Source: Paraspadella gotoi
Lineage: Eukaryota; Chaetognatha
Assembly: GCA_051294375.1 (NCBI GenBank)
Contig: CM119263.1
Span: 3,924,161 to 3,988,160, forward strand
Reading direction: 5' to 3'
DNA length: 64,000 bases
In this document: positions 11,923 through 23,455 of the stretch, one piece after another
Layout: each line of letters opens with the position of its first letter
Position numbering within the stretch: the first letter of the stretch is position 1
Made by a program: the position numbers and the translations under genes
Notes under the pieces: model-generated
The model's database searches: none
Told to the model about the DNA's origin: nothing
What the model saw: the letters and a program-made list of their open reading frames with translations, nothing else

Positions 11923-12003
11923 ACTCCTCTCTCTCTCGTCTCTCTCTCTCTCTCTCTCTCCTCCTCTCTCTCTCTCTCATCCTCTCTCGCTCTCTCTCTC
12001 TCC
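11923..12003. repeat. (CT)n microsatellite
   Basis: CT dinucleotides with a few CC and AT interruptions. Together with the (GA)n tract before the gap it forms an inverted dinucleotide pair. Confidence 0.93.
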
Positions 12004-12222
12004 TAGCTTCCCTCCTAGATTGCTCTCTCATTCTCACAGCACCAATCGTGATTGATCTCGCTCATCCGCCATTCCTCCTCGTGTTATTACGCATTTAATT
12101 CTTTGTGTATTGAGGTCTACTGTGGCCGACTAGCGTGCTGCAGTGCTCACCAAGCGGTGCTGCATTGGCTGTTAAAGCCGTTCTGCGTTGGTCCCGGCAC
12201 AAAGCCTAGTCACGGCCAGCAA
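12004..12222. other. Unique spacer, no gene seen
   Basis: About 220 bases of balanced composition between two (CT)n blocks. I find no tRNA promoter boxes, no clear ORF and no repeat partner elsewhere in the window. Confidence 0.5.
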
Positions 12223-12275
12223 CTCTCTCTCTTCTCTCTCTCTCTCTTTCCTCTTTCTCTCTCTGATCTCTCTCT

Positions 12276-12365
<90 letters not shown>

Positions 12366-12366
12366 T
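12223..12366. repeat. (CT)n microsatellite
   Basis: About 140 bases of CT dinucleotides, facing a (GA)n block 85 bases downstream. Confidence 0.95.
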
Positions 12367-12449
12367 TTAAAATCAATTTTTTAAGTTTCGAGTCTGACCC
12401 CAATTGCTCCGAATATTGACCCTGAAAGAAAAGAAGTGAAAGTAAACAG

Positions 12450-12578
12450 AGAGAGAGAGAGAGAGAGAGAAGAGAAGAGAGAGACGACGAGAGAGACGAG
12501 AGAGAGAGAGGAGAGAGGAGAGAGAGAGACGAGAGAGAAGAGAGAGAGACAGAGAGAGAGAACATCTCTCTCTTTTTT

Positions 12579-12612
<34 letters not shown>
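12450..12612. repeat. (GA)n microsatellite with an internal CT segment
   Basis: GA dinucleotides interrupted near 12,563-12,578 by a short CT run and a T stretch, then GA again. With 12,223-12,366 it could form a long stem. Confidence 0.95.
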
Positions 12613-12614
<2 letters not shown>

Positions 12615-13297
12615 GAGAAGGACGGGTGCTCTGGAATTGATTAAATTCTATTTTTGGTGGTCGGTCGTTCGCGTCCGAACCCAAAGAAAAAAAAATTCTC
12701 AGCGACGGAAAAATTGAAAAAAAAAAGACATCATTTTTGTCGAAAACAAAAGGGAAATTTTTTTGTCAGTTTTTTAACATTTTTTTTATTTCAATTTTAA
12801 GTCAAAAACAGGAAATGATAAAAAAAAAAAGTATAAAACATTTTTATTTCATGAGAGGAAAATAGTAAAACCTTACTCTTTGAATGTTTTAGTTGCTTGG
12901 ATTAGATTATAAATAGAAATATGTCATGATAAATTATTTACTTTTAATTCTTTGATATTTAATGACCGTTTAAATTTTTTTAAAGAAAATTGTGCCAAAT
13001 TTGAATAAAAGTTATTCTATTGTATATTTTCTTTCTTTTTGTTGCGTTTAACATTAGGAGGGCTTTTTTTTATTTTTTAAAAACAAAATAAAATTCATTA
13101 TTTGTAAACTTTTTTAAAGAATCTCTCTCTCAATAAAAACAAAATACTGACTTAAAACTAATAGTTTGCTTCTCCGACGAAAATATAAAAAAATGATATA
13201 AAATTGAGCAAGCGCCAAAAAGATTGACCTCGTTTACAAAATGATTAAGCTCGTAAAACGTAAAATTGCAAAAAGATAAAAATAGATGGAGCGAGAG
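12613..13297. other. AT-rich spacer, no gene seen
   Basis: AT-rich sequence with A and T homopolymers and many stops in all frames. I see no splice-supported exon, RNA gene or repeat partner. Confidence 0.6.
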
Positions 13298-13503
13298 NNN
13301 NNNNNNNNNNNNNNNNNNNNNNNNNNNNNNNNNNNNNNNNNNNNNNNNNNNNNNNNNNNNNNNNNNNNNNNNNNNNNNNNNNNNNNNNNNNNNNNNNNNN
13401 NNNNNNNNNNNNNNNNNNNNNNNNNNNNNNNNNNNNNNNNNNNNNNNNNNNNNNNNNNNNNNNNNNNNNNNNNNNNNNNNNNNNNNNNNNNNNNNNNNNN
13501 NNN
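13298..13503. other. Assembly gap, 206 N
   Basis: The left flank ends in a GAGAG motif. The right flank is AT-rich unique sequence. Confidence 1.
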
Positions 13504-13903
13504 ATTTTCAATAAAATAGCCGGGTTTAGCGAAGTGTACCGCCATTTTATTATTATTGACTAAGCGAAAGTTAATTTTTAAATAGACCCAGTTCGATCTC
13601 TCTCTATAAAATCATTTCCCCTAAAAGTCAATTTCCCTCCAATTCCATAAATTTCCCTACAAAGACCAAAATATTCGTCATCCTTTCTCATTTTTTTTCT
13701 CTCTACTTTTATTTAGTAATTTTCTTTTTCCTTTTATCTTCTTCTTCATATTTTCTTCAAATCTTGTTTAGAAAGTATTATATAAATTGTTTTATTATGT
13801 TCCATTATGTTACGATGTCACGATATAAACGAGGTAATAATTTTTTTTATAAGTTAGTACATTACAATATTTGTTCTCTTGCGAGTTTAATACCGTTAAC
13901 TCC
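13504..13903. other. AT-rich spacer between gaps
   Basis: About 400 bases of AT-rich sequence that become T-rich near 13,680-13,760. I see no gene. Confidence 0.6.
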
Positions 13904-13923
13904 TCTCTCTCTCTCTCTCTCTC

Positions 13924-14165
13924 NNNNNNNNNNNNNNNNNNNNNNNNNNNNNNNNNNNNNNNNNNNNNNNNNNNNNNNNNNNNNNNNNNNNNNNNNNNNN
14001 NNNNNNNNNNNNNNNNNNNNNNNNNNNNNNNNNNNNNNNNNNNNNNNNNNNNNNNNNNNNNNNNNNNNNNNNNNNNNNNNNNNNNNNNNNNNNNNNNNNN
14101 NNNNNNNNNNNNNNNNNNNNNNNNNNNNNNNNNNNNNNNNNNNNNNNNNNNNNNNNNNNNNNNNN
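13924..14165. other. Assembly gap, 242 N, between (CT)n and (GA)n
   Basis: The left flank is (CT)n (13,903-13,923) and the right flank is (GA)n (14,166-14,195). The missing sequence therefore contains a CT-to-GA strand switch. Confidence 1.
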
Positions 14166-14199
<34 letters not shown>

Positions 14200-14399
14200 A
14201 AGAGATAGAGAGTCAATTCTTCGAAATTAATTCATATCAACCTGAGTGGATCGAAGTAAGGATGCGGCAAAAAAGGAATTTCTAAGAAATTGCAAATTGA
14301 CGAACCGTGTGTCTGAGTCGATCTTCATAAAACATCTTATGACGCTTCGTTCTGAATTGAATAAATTGATTCGACGCTTAATTAAGTCGAGAAATTAAA

Positions 14400-14890
14400 A
14401 ATTAATTCTTTCCCTCGTATTTTAAATCTTTTCTCTCGTTTCTCTATTTTTCTATTTCTTTTTTTTTTCTATCTTTTTGTCAAACTTTCTTTATTCATTT
14501 TTTTCTTTTTTTCTATTATTACATTACATTGTTTTACTGTCTTCCTCCCTATTTTTTACCTTCATTTATCTTTCTTATTATCTTTAATTTCTTTTTTTCT
14601 TTTTCCCTTCATTTTCTTTTACTTTTCTTCTTTTTTTTTCATTTATCTACTTTTTTGTCTTTCTTTCCACCTCACGTTTACCTTTCTTTTCACTTTTATT
14701 TCTACCTTTATTTCTCCTTTATTTTTCTTTTACCTTCCTACCGTCTACCTTTCTTTCTCTCTTCTTTTTATTTCTCTTTTCTTTATACCTTTTTTCCTAC
14801 CTTTTTTTTCTCCCATCTTTCTTTCTTTATATCACTCTTATTTTTCTTTCTCCTCTCTTTCTATCTTTCTTCTCTCCTTTCTTTCTATCG
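14400..14890. repeat. T-rich polypyrimidine tract
   Basis: About 490 bases dominated by T with CTTT and CCTT words. The 121-codon ORF through it is Phe/Leu/Ser-rich low complexity. Confidence 0.8.
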
Positions 14891-15019
14891 CTGAGCGTCC
14901 ATCATCAGAAACAGATCCCCCGCTCCCTCCAAATTTCAAACCCCCGGCGAGCGATATCTTTTTTTCCATCCACCGTTTGTTTTCGTTTTGTTTTGGTCTC
15001 CCGGATGTAATCACATGTG

Positions 15020-15102
15020 AGAGGGAAGCCGCGACCCGGATGTGAGAAGGAAGCCCCAACCCGGATGTGAAGGGAAGCCACGACCCGGATGTGAGGGTCG
15101 CG
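15020..15102. repeat. Minisatellite, ~26-bp unit, about three copies
   Basis: The segment GACCCGGATGTGA recurs three times with AGGGAAGCC-like spacers. It ends just before the long pyrimidine tract. Confidence 0.75.
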
Positions 15103-15179
15103 ACCTCGATTTTCTCAATCATATTTTCCTTTTTTCGTCGCGATGGCTTCAGGTGACGTCATCAGAATCGGTGACCGAG

Positions 15180-15735
15180 GGCAGTTCCACTTTCTCTTCT
15201 TTCTCCTCTGCCTACCTATCTTCATCCATCTCTTACTCCTTCTCTTCCTCCCCTTCTTCCTTCTTCTCTTCCTCTTCCTTCCTCCTATGCCTCCCTCTCT
15301 TCTTCCTTCTCTTCCTCTTTCTCTTACTCCTTCTTTTTATCCTCTTACTCTTTTTCTTCCTCCCTCCTCTATTTCTTTCTCTTTTTTATTTTCTTTTTTC
15401 ATCCTCCCTCCTATTCTTCCTTTCTCTTTCCTTTTTTCTTTGTCCCCCCTTTCTCCTTTCTCTTTCCTTTTTTCTTTCTCCCCTTTCCTCCTTTTTTACT
15501 TTTTTCCTCCATTCTCTCGTCCTTTTCCTTCTTTCTCTTTCATTTTTCTTTCTTCCCCTTCCTCCTCTCTCTTTCCTTTTTTCTTCCTCTCTCTTCCCTC
15601 CCCCTCTTCCTCGTTTCTCTTTCCTTTTTTCTTCCTCCCTCTTCCCTCCCCCTCTTCCTCCTTTCCCTTTCTTTTTTTCTTCCTCCCTCTTCCCTCCTCC
15701 TCTTCCTCCTTTTCCTTTCCTTTTTTCTTCCTCCA
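15180..15735. repeat. Long polypyrimidine tract upstream of the first U module
   Basis: More than 500 bases of almost pure C and T on the + strand. It ends in CTTCCTCCAAGCGAAGG, where module U begins. The same joint occurs at 26,412 and, slightly altered, at 18,590. ORFs of 219 and 241 codons here are low complexity. Confidence 0.85.
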
Positions 15736-16465
15736 AGCGAAGGTTTTGTCGATCCTGCGGCAGGTGAGTCGTCGCCTCCAGAAAATTCTTCTCTCTTCGT
15801 GAGAGTTAAATTTAGGAAGAAGAGTCGGAGCCGACGGAGGCACAGTTGATCCAAATGGGGTTTTAGAAATTATTCATAGCACAGTGATCCAAATGTCTTA
15901 TCCTTTGGTGCAATATGGACTAAAGCTTTCTTAGACATGAAGACATTGTGATTGGACATGGAAAGGGAGGGAATGATACAAAGATACACATCAAAGTAAT
16001 GATGCCAGATACTGAATGATAGCGCCATGCCTGAAAAAGCCAAAAGCCAAAATAGTATGTATGTTAAGCCGTTAATCTAAAACAAAAGCCGCGGAAAAAA
16101 CATCAGATTAAACAGAAAAAAAGAAATGATGACTCGAGGCGGAAAATAATCCGGTCATCGTCATTGAGTGAGAAAAGAAAATCGGGAAAGAGAAACCGAC
16201 AAAGATGGCGCTAGAAGGAAGGGGGGGCGTGGTGGGGAGGCGTGGCTTGTTTATTAGGATGGGAAATAAGGTCAACATTCGAAGATTCGACAACGATGAC
16301 CATGAAGATGACGACGATGATGACGACGATGATGATGACGACAATGATGACCCTGAGGATGACAAGAACAAATACAAATACAATATATATTGACAAAGAA
16401 AAAGTTTTAGGATTGAGAGCAGAACTAGTTGTACTTATAAACGCGAGTTTGCAAGAGAGAAGAGA

Positions 16466-16467
<2 letters not shown>

Positions 16468-16515
<48 letters not shown>

Positions 16516-16535
16516 AGAGAGAGTAGAGTGAGAGA

Positions 16536-16588
<53 letters not shown>

Positions 16589-16610
16589 GAGAGAAGAGAG
16601 AGAGGGATCA
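16468..16610. repeat. (GA)n microsatellite in U copy A
   Basis: About 140 bases of GA dinucleotides with small interruptions. Confidence 0.95.
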
Positions 16611-17254
16611 GAAAAAAAGTGTCGACAAAGAGAAGTGATGAGAAAAGAAATGATAACAGAGAAAAAAAAATTAAAAAGAAGGAAAAAAGTTAAGGAAAAA
16701 AGAAGAAGGAGAGAAAAAAGAACCACATGATCGATAATAAGGAAATCATGAGAAAAGGAAAAAAGATGAAAGGAGGAGAAAGAGAGGAAAAGGAGGAAAA
16801 GTAAAGAGAAGTGGAGGAAGAAAGAGGGGGAAATAAAGAGAGGAAAAAGAGGATAAGAAAAGAGAGGTCGAAGAAGGGGGAAATAGAAAGAGGAAAAGCA
16901 GGAAAGGAAAAGAAAGGTGGAGGGAGAGGAAAGAGGGCGATAAAGAGAGGAAGAGAAGGAAAAGGAAAGAAGGTAGAGTAGGAGAGAGAGGGAAATAAAG
17001 AGAGGAAAAGGAAGAAAAAAAGAGAGGTGAAGAAAACGAGCAAATTGAGGCCGAAGGAAAACCTGATGATTAATTTCTTTCTATTCGACCGGCCTCTTTA
17101 TATTCTCGGGCCGCGTGTCGTCTTCTCATGGTCTCCTCTTGCTCTCTCCTTCGGTCTCTCTCTCTCTCTCTCTCCTCTCGGTCTCTCGTCTCTCTCTCTC
17201 CATCGTATCTCGTTTCTCTCTCTCTTTCTCTCTGATATAACACTAATTTGTAAT

Positions 17255-17506
17255 NNNNNNNNNNNNNNNNNNNNNNNNNNNNNNNNNNNNNNNNNNNNNN
17301 NNNNNNNNNNNNNNNNNNNNNNNNNNNNNNNNNNNNNNNNNNNNNNNNNNNNNNNNNNNNNNNNNNNNNNNNNNNNNNNNNNNNNNNNNNNNNNNNNNNN
17401 NNNNNNNNNNNNNNNNNNNNNNNNNNNNNNNNNNNNNNNNNNNNNNNNNNNNNNNNNNNNNNNNNNNNNNNNNNNNNNNNNNNNNNNNNNNNNNNNNNNN
17501 NNNNNN
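17255..17506. other. Assembly gap, 252 N, inside U copy A
   Basis: By comparison with U copies B and C, the missing part includes the conserved segment that contains CAATTAC and GTTTCCAAAAC, plus a (GA)n tract. Confidence 1.
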
Positions 17507-17904
17507 TCTTTTCTGAGAAACGCGGCGGCGGCGCCCCACGTGACGGACGGACGCCATTGATCACGTGACAAGCTGACAGAAACGATAACGAAAAAGTTCG
17601 ATTGGATTTTTTCGTGTGATGTCCTCTCCTCTTCCAATTTCGTGACACTGTTCGAATCGCTGTTCACGTGATATTCCAGTTCTTCGCCTCAATGATTGTA
17701 ATTAATATTATAACAACAACGACGACACGGACGTCACCGACACCGCCGACAACAACAACAATGATAAAAAGAACTACAACAACAACAACTCAGACGCCTC
17801 AATCTTCTACTTCAAAAGTCGGAGTCCGCGAAATTCGAATCTAAATTTCTCTCAAAACGAATTCTATTTCTCATTCATATTAATGGAATAAAAGAGACAG
17901 TGTT

Positions 17905-17905
<1 letters not shown>

Positions 17906-17967
<62 letters not shown>
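17906..17967. repeat. (GA)n microsatellite in U copy A
   Basis: About 60 bases of GA. The equivalent tracts in copies B (21,474-21,590) and C (29,093-29,190) are longer and interrupted. Confidence 0.95.
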
Positions 17968-17975
<8 letters not shown>

Positions 17976-18590
17976 CGTTCAAGTTAACGTCTGTCATTTC
18001 GACATTACGAATTCACAGTCTCAATCTCAGACTCCATATCTTTCTTATGCCATTTGGTCATTTTTCTTTTCCCCTGTACCTTCTCGGTTCCCGGTACCCA
18101 ACCCAAGTCCTCGATCCCCAGTCCCCACCCAAATTTCTCTCACCCCTACCTTCCCTACCTTTCTTTCACTCCTCGCAATTCTGCTCTACCACTCATTTTC
18201 TCCTTCTCTCCTTCCACCCTTTCCTCTCCCTTTTCATTTCCTCCTTTCTCCTCCCTCTCTTCTCCCCTTTTCCGCCTCTGCCGTTTCTCCTTTTCCTTTC
18301 CTTGTTTTCCTTTCTCCCCTTATCCTGCCTTTTTTATTTTTTCCTCATTGCTCCTCGTCCTTTTCCCTTCTTTCTTTCTTCATTTTCTTTGCTTCCACTT
18401 CTCCTCTCTCTTTCACTTTTTCTTCCTCTCTGCATTCCTCCCGCTCTTCCGTCGCTTTCTTTTCACTTTTTCGTTTCCTCCTTTTCCCTCTCCGCTCTTC
18501 CTCTCCTTTCCATTTCTTTTCTTTCCTTCCTCCGCTCTCTTTGTCCCCATCCTCCTCTTTCTCTCCTTTCCCTTATCCCTTTTTTCTTCC

Positions 18591-20792
18591 CTCCAACGAA
18601 GGTTTTGTCAGTACCTGGCGGCATGCTGAGTCGTCGCTCTCTCAGAAATATTCTTCTCTCGTCTCTTCGTGGAAGCTTAATCACTTTCTTACGAAGATCA
18701 TCTGAGCGAGCCGACGGAGGCCAGTATGATCACAAATGAGGGTTTTCACAAATCTCTCTGCGTGATCCACTTCTTATCCTTTGTGCATATATGGAGCTAG
18801 CAAGCTTTCTTTAGACACGTAAGACATTGAGATGATTGAACATGAGAGAAGGGGGAGGGAATGGATACAAGGATACACACAAAGTAAAGCAGTACTGTAT
18901 GATAAGCCATGCGCTGAAAAACGCAAAAGCAAAATAGTATGTATGTAAGGCCGGTTAAAATCTAAAAACCAAAAGCCGCGGAAAAAGACATCAAAGATTA
19001 AAAGCTTAAGATAAGAAAAGAATATGACGTGCGAGGCGGAAAATACGGTCATCGTCCATTGGGAGTGAGAAAGAGAGAAATTAACACGGGAAAAGAGAAC
19101 CTGACAAAAGGCGCTAGAAGGAAGGGGGGCCGTGGTTGGGGAGGCGATGGCCTGTTTAATTAGGATGGGCCATAAGATCAACGATTCAAAGATTCGAGCA
19201 ACGATGACATAGATGAACGAACACGATGATGATGAGCGACAATGATACAACACTGAGGATGACAAGAAAGAGTACAATCACAAGTATATATTTAGGACAA
19301 AGACAGAGTTTAAGGATGAGGAGCCAAAGCTTATTGTACTGTATAAACGCGAGTTGCAAAAGGAGAGAGAGACCGTGTAGGGAGATGTAGAGAGGAGAGA
19401 GAGAAGAGAGACAGGAGAGAGAGAGAGAAGAGTCGAGAAGAGATGAGAAAGACGTTGAGCAGAGGGGAGACGACACGAGTGAGCAGGAGGGGAGAGATTC
19501 ATGGGACTGAGCAGAGAGAGGGCAGAAGGCTAGGGAGAAGCAGGGAGTGAGAGAGACGGGATCAGAAAATAAACACGGTTAATTGCGAAGCAAAGACGAG
19601 TTGAGGAGAAAAGAAAATGGAACAGGGCGAAAAAAACAAAGTTAAAGAAGAATGAAATAAAAAGGTTTTAAGTGGGCTGAATGATATCAAGAAGAAGGAG
19701 AGAAAAAATGAATGAAGCCACATGAATTCGATAGATAAGCGAAGGATTTCATAGAAAAGGAAAAACAGATTAAAGGAGGTAGAAAGTAGATAGATAAAGG
19801 AGGAAAGTCGCTGGGTATATTAGAGGCTGGAGTCGAGCAGAGGTTGGAGTGTAGGACAAGAGGGGACGGCTGGTGTCGTGCATATAAGATGTATAGATGG
19901 GAAGGTGTAAATAAGGAAGCTATTGGATAAGATGTATCTGGAAGGCGTGAGGATAGGTAAAGAGGTCAGGGGGGAAATTAGAAAGAGGAAAAGCAAGGAA
20001 GGAAGAAAGTGGAGGGAGAGGAAAGAGGGCGATAAAGAGAGGGGCTTACTTGCCGGCCACTTATACCAGGGTATGGAAAATTATGGTAGTGGCAGAAGAA
20101 GAGGAAGAGTAGAGTAAGGAGGAGGGGAAATTTAAAGAGGGGGAAAGGGAAGAAAAAAGAGAGTGAAGCGAAAACGGAGCAAAGTTTTTGGGGCCGGGAA
20201 GTGAAACCCCTTGATGGATTAATTTCCTTTTTGCTTTTCCGGACGCGTTCGTAATTCTTGCGGGCCCTTTCCTCGTCTTCTGATCTCTCTCTCTTCCTCT
20301 CTCTCGCTCTCTCGTCTCCTCAGATCTCTCCTCGTCTCTCGATTCCGCAGGGCTCGTCTCGGTCTCGTCTCTTCTCTCCTCGCGTTCCTCTTTTCTCTTT
20401 CTTTCTCTCTCGGTCTCTCTCTTGCGCCGGTGGGTCTTTCTCTCGCTCTCGCGTCTCTCTCTCCTCGTTTCGTCGAGGTGTGCGGCTCTCCGCTCTCTCG
20501 TCGTCGTCTTCTCTCTCTCTCACTTTTCTCGTCTCTCTCTTTCTCTCTGGTTAGGCCTGAATTTGGTAAATAAGCAATTCTTAGACGAGACTTAGTCAAT
20601 TACCTACGTTTGTGAGTTTCCAAAACAAAGCTGGTATTCATGGAGAGTTTAAAAATGATTCTCATTCTAGTTCAGGGCCTCTTTTAGGCTGTTTACACGA
20701 TAAGAAGAAAATAGGGTGGCCTTTGAATGGGACAGGCGCAGAAGCATTGTTCTATTTCGGTGATCGACAGATAGAGAGAGAGAGGAGGGGAG

Positions 20793-20868
<76 letters not shown>

Positions 20869-22481
20869 CGAGAGAGATGATGGAGAGAGAGAGATGCGAG
20901 GGAGGAAGGGATCGCGTCCGTGGTGTCTCTTCGGGTTTGGTTCTGAGTCACGCTCGCAATAGATTCGGACTCGGCGTCGGGTCATATCTTTTCCCGCGAG
21001 AAGGATTCGATCTTTGTCTGAGCAACGCGGCGGCGGCGCCCCACGTGACCGGACGGACGGCCATTGGGTCATAGTTTGCGAAGCTGACAGAAACGATAAC
21101 AGTTCGATATTGGATTTTTTCGTGTGATGTCCTCGATGTGCCGTCCTCTTCCAATTTCGTGACAAACCTGAGGATGGTGTGTTCGACGCATCGCTGTCAG
21201 TGGGTGATATTGCCAGTTTCTTCTCGCCTCAATGATTGTATGTAATGTATTAGTAAGACAACAACGGACGACACGGGACGTCACCGGATGCTAACCGGCC
21301 GTACAACTGAACAACAAAATGGATAAAAAGAAACTACAACAACAACAACTCAGAGACCGCCTCAATCTTCTACTTCAAAAGTTCGGAGTTCGCGAAATTT
21401 CGAAATCTAAATTTCTCTTCAAAACGAATTCTATTTCTCATTCATATTAATGGAGATAAAGAAGGACAGTGTTAGAGAGAGAGAAAGGAGAGACGAGAGA
21501 GTAAGAGCAGAGGAGATGAGTGAGAGAGAGAGGAGAGAGAGGGAGAGAGAGAGAGAGAGAGAAGGAGAGAGAGAGGAGCACAGAGTAGACGTTCATTTAA
21601 CGCTGTGTCATTCGACATTTACGAATTCACGGTCTCATGCTCAGACTCCATATCTTCTTAATGCCATTGGTATTTTTCTTTTGCCCGTTACCTTTCTCGG
21701 TTCCGGTACCCAAGCCAGTCCTCGATCCCCCAGTCCCACCCAAATTTCTCGCAGGAATGGGTCGGGGATCTGACTCTCGTACCCTATTCCCTCACCTTTC
21801 TTTCACTCCTCGCCATTCTGGGCTCTAGTGCCGACTGAGCATTTTCTCCTCTCCTCTCCTGTCCACCCTTTCCTCTCCTTTTTCATTTCCTCCTTTCTCC
21901 TCCCTCTCTTCTCCGCCTTCTCTCTACCTACCTTCTCCTCCCTTATCTCCTGTTCTCCTTTATCGTTCTCCTCCCCTTGCTGTCTCCTCTCTCTACCCTC
22001 TCTCCTCCTCCTTTTCCTCCCTCTCTTCTCCCTACTCGTCCTCCCTCCTTTCTCCTCCCCTTCTCTCCTTTTTCCTCCTCCTTTCTCCTCCCCTCTCTTC
22101 TCCCCTCCCTTTACTCCTCCCTCCTTCTCCCTCTCTCCTCCCTTTGTTGCTCCTCCCACTTCTCTCATGTTTCCTCCTCCTTTTCTCCTCCCCCTCTCTA
22201 CTATCTCCTCCCTCTTCTCCCCTCTCTCCCTTTCTCACTTCCTGCTCTTCTCCCCCGTCTACTATACTCTACCCTCCTTTCTCCTCCTGGCCTTCTCTTC
22301 CTTTTCCTACCTCCTTTCTCCATCCCCCTCTTTCTTTCCCCCTCCTTTCTCCTCCCTCTCTCTCCCCCTTCTCCGTCCCTCTTCTCCTCCCCTTCTTCCT
22401 TTTTCGCTCCTCCTTCTCCCCCTCTCTCTCGCCGCTCCGCCCGGGACCGGCCTCGTCACAGGTCGGGATCGCTGACGTGGT
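18591..22481 (+). repeat. Module U, copy B (noisy)
   Basis: Same order of landmarks as copies A and C: start near 18,596, GAC/GAT (19,195-19,260), (GA)n (19,366-19,560), purine-rich (19,600-20,210), (CT)n (20,280-20,555), conserved segment (20,560-20,770), (GA)n (20,770-20,890), GCGGCGGCGGCGCCCCACG (21,027), (ACA)n (21,335), (GA)n (21,474-21,590) and a CT-rich tail. It is longer than copies A and C because of many single-base and short insertions. It ends at a 25-N gap after a GGTCGGGATCGC motif that joins U to S in copy C. No gene is seen. Confidence 0.85.
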
Positions 22482-22506
22482 NNNNNNNNNNNNNNNNNNN
22501 NNNNNN
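22482..22506. other. Assembly gap, 25 N
   Basis: Both sides carry the same CT-rich tail of module U (21,960-22,440 and 22,507-23,040), so this gap is surrounded by duplicated sequence. Confidence 1.
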
Positions 22507-23075
22507 CTTCTCGTCCTACCTACCTTTCTCCTCCCCTTATCTCCTGATTCTCCTTTAATCGTTCTCCTCCCACCTTCTTTCTCCTCCCCGTCTTCTCCTA
22601 CCCTCTCTCCTTCCTTTTCGTCCCTCTCTTCTCCCTACTCGTCCTCCCTCCTTTCTCCTCCCCTTCTCTTCCTTTTTCCTCCTCCTTTTCTCCCCCTCTC
22701 TTCTCCCCTCCCTTTACTCCTCCCTCCTTCTCCCCCTCTCTCCTCCCTTTGTTCTCCTCCCCCTTCTCTCTGTTTCCTCCTCCTTTTCTCCTCCCCCTCT
22801 CTTATCTGCCTCCCTCTTCTCCCCTCTCTTCCCTTTCTCCTTCCTGCTCTTCTCCCTCGTCTTATCTCTCCCTCCTTTCTCCTCCCCTTCTCTTCCTTTT
22901 CCTACCTCCCTTTCTCGCTCCCCTCTCTTCTTCCCCCTCCTTCTCCTTCCCTCTCTTCTCCCCTCTTCTCCGTCCCTCTTTCTCCTCCCCCTTCTTCCTT
23001 TTTCCTTCCTCCTTGCTCCCCCCTCTCTCTCCCGCTCCCCCAGAGGACCGCCTCAGTACAGGTCGCGGATCGCTC
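22507..23075 (+). repeat. Second copy of the U-tail CT-rich tract
   Basis: The CT-rich tail is repeated after the gap, again followed by a GACCGCCTC...GGTCG...GATCGC joint (23,045-23,075). The 322-codon ORF that crosses the gap is Ser/Pro/Leu low complexity. Confidence 0.75.
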
Positions 23076-23455
23076 GATTTCACGATCGCGCTGGTTGACA
23101 TTGAGATCGTAGTTTTTCCTTTTTCCTTCGCGTTTCGCCATTCACAACTGTCCACCGCGGTGGGGATGGGGAAAACGAAAACCAGGAAAATTTGCCAGAA
23201 GCTTCAATCCGAAAAAGGGATATTGTTGATTGTAGCTTTTGACCAATTCAGGAATCATTTTTGACGGATAGCCTTTCACCAATCGGGATCAATGTCGCCT
23301 TCTCTGTCTGCTTCCTATGACCACCTGCCTCCGACCGCCATCCCGACCACCGCCTCCGACCGCCATCTATCTGCACTCTACTCGTCCTTCCTTGACCGCT
23401 CACTCTTCGACCCCGCCATCTTCGACGCACCGCCATCCTCCAGTCTATCGCGCTC
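23076..23455. other. Unplaced noisy spacer
   Basis: About 380 bases with no clear partner in the other U-S joints. GCCTCCGACCGCCAT occurs twice (about 23,327 and 23,352). I see no gene. Confidence 0.5.

Larger units (their letters stand above)
15736..18590 (+). repeat. Module U, copy A
   Basis: First of three direct copies. Landmarks in order are: a start at GCGAAGGTTTTGTC, a GAC/GAT stretch (16,290-16,365), (GA)n (16,468-16,610), a purine-rich stretch (16,620-17,045), (CT)n with a 252-N gap (17,155-17,506), a motif with GCGGCGGCGGCGCCCCACG (17,521), an (ACA)n stretch (about 17,770), (GA)n (17,906-17,967) and a CT-rich tail. The segment found in copies B and C at 20,560-20,770 and 28,245-28,450 must fall in the gap. 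The tail jumps near 18,270 into the CT tract that precedes a U module, so the S module is missing here. No gene is seen. Confidence 0.85.

Noticed and set aside
15042-15767. 241-codon and overlapping 219-codon reading frames
   Set aside because: Both are translations of a polypyrimidine tract in two frames, Ser/Phe/Leu/Pro only.
17900-18739. 279-codon reading frame starting in (GA)n
   Set aside because: Low-complexity (GA)n then CT-rich tract. The equivalent in U copies B and C is not open in the same frame.
22144-23112. 322-codon reading frame on the plus strand
   Set aside because: It crosses a 25-N gap and a duplicated CT-rich tract, and is almost only Ser, Pro, Leu and Phe.
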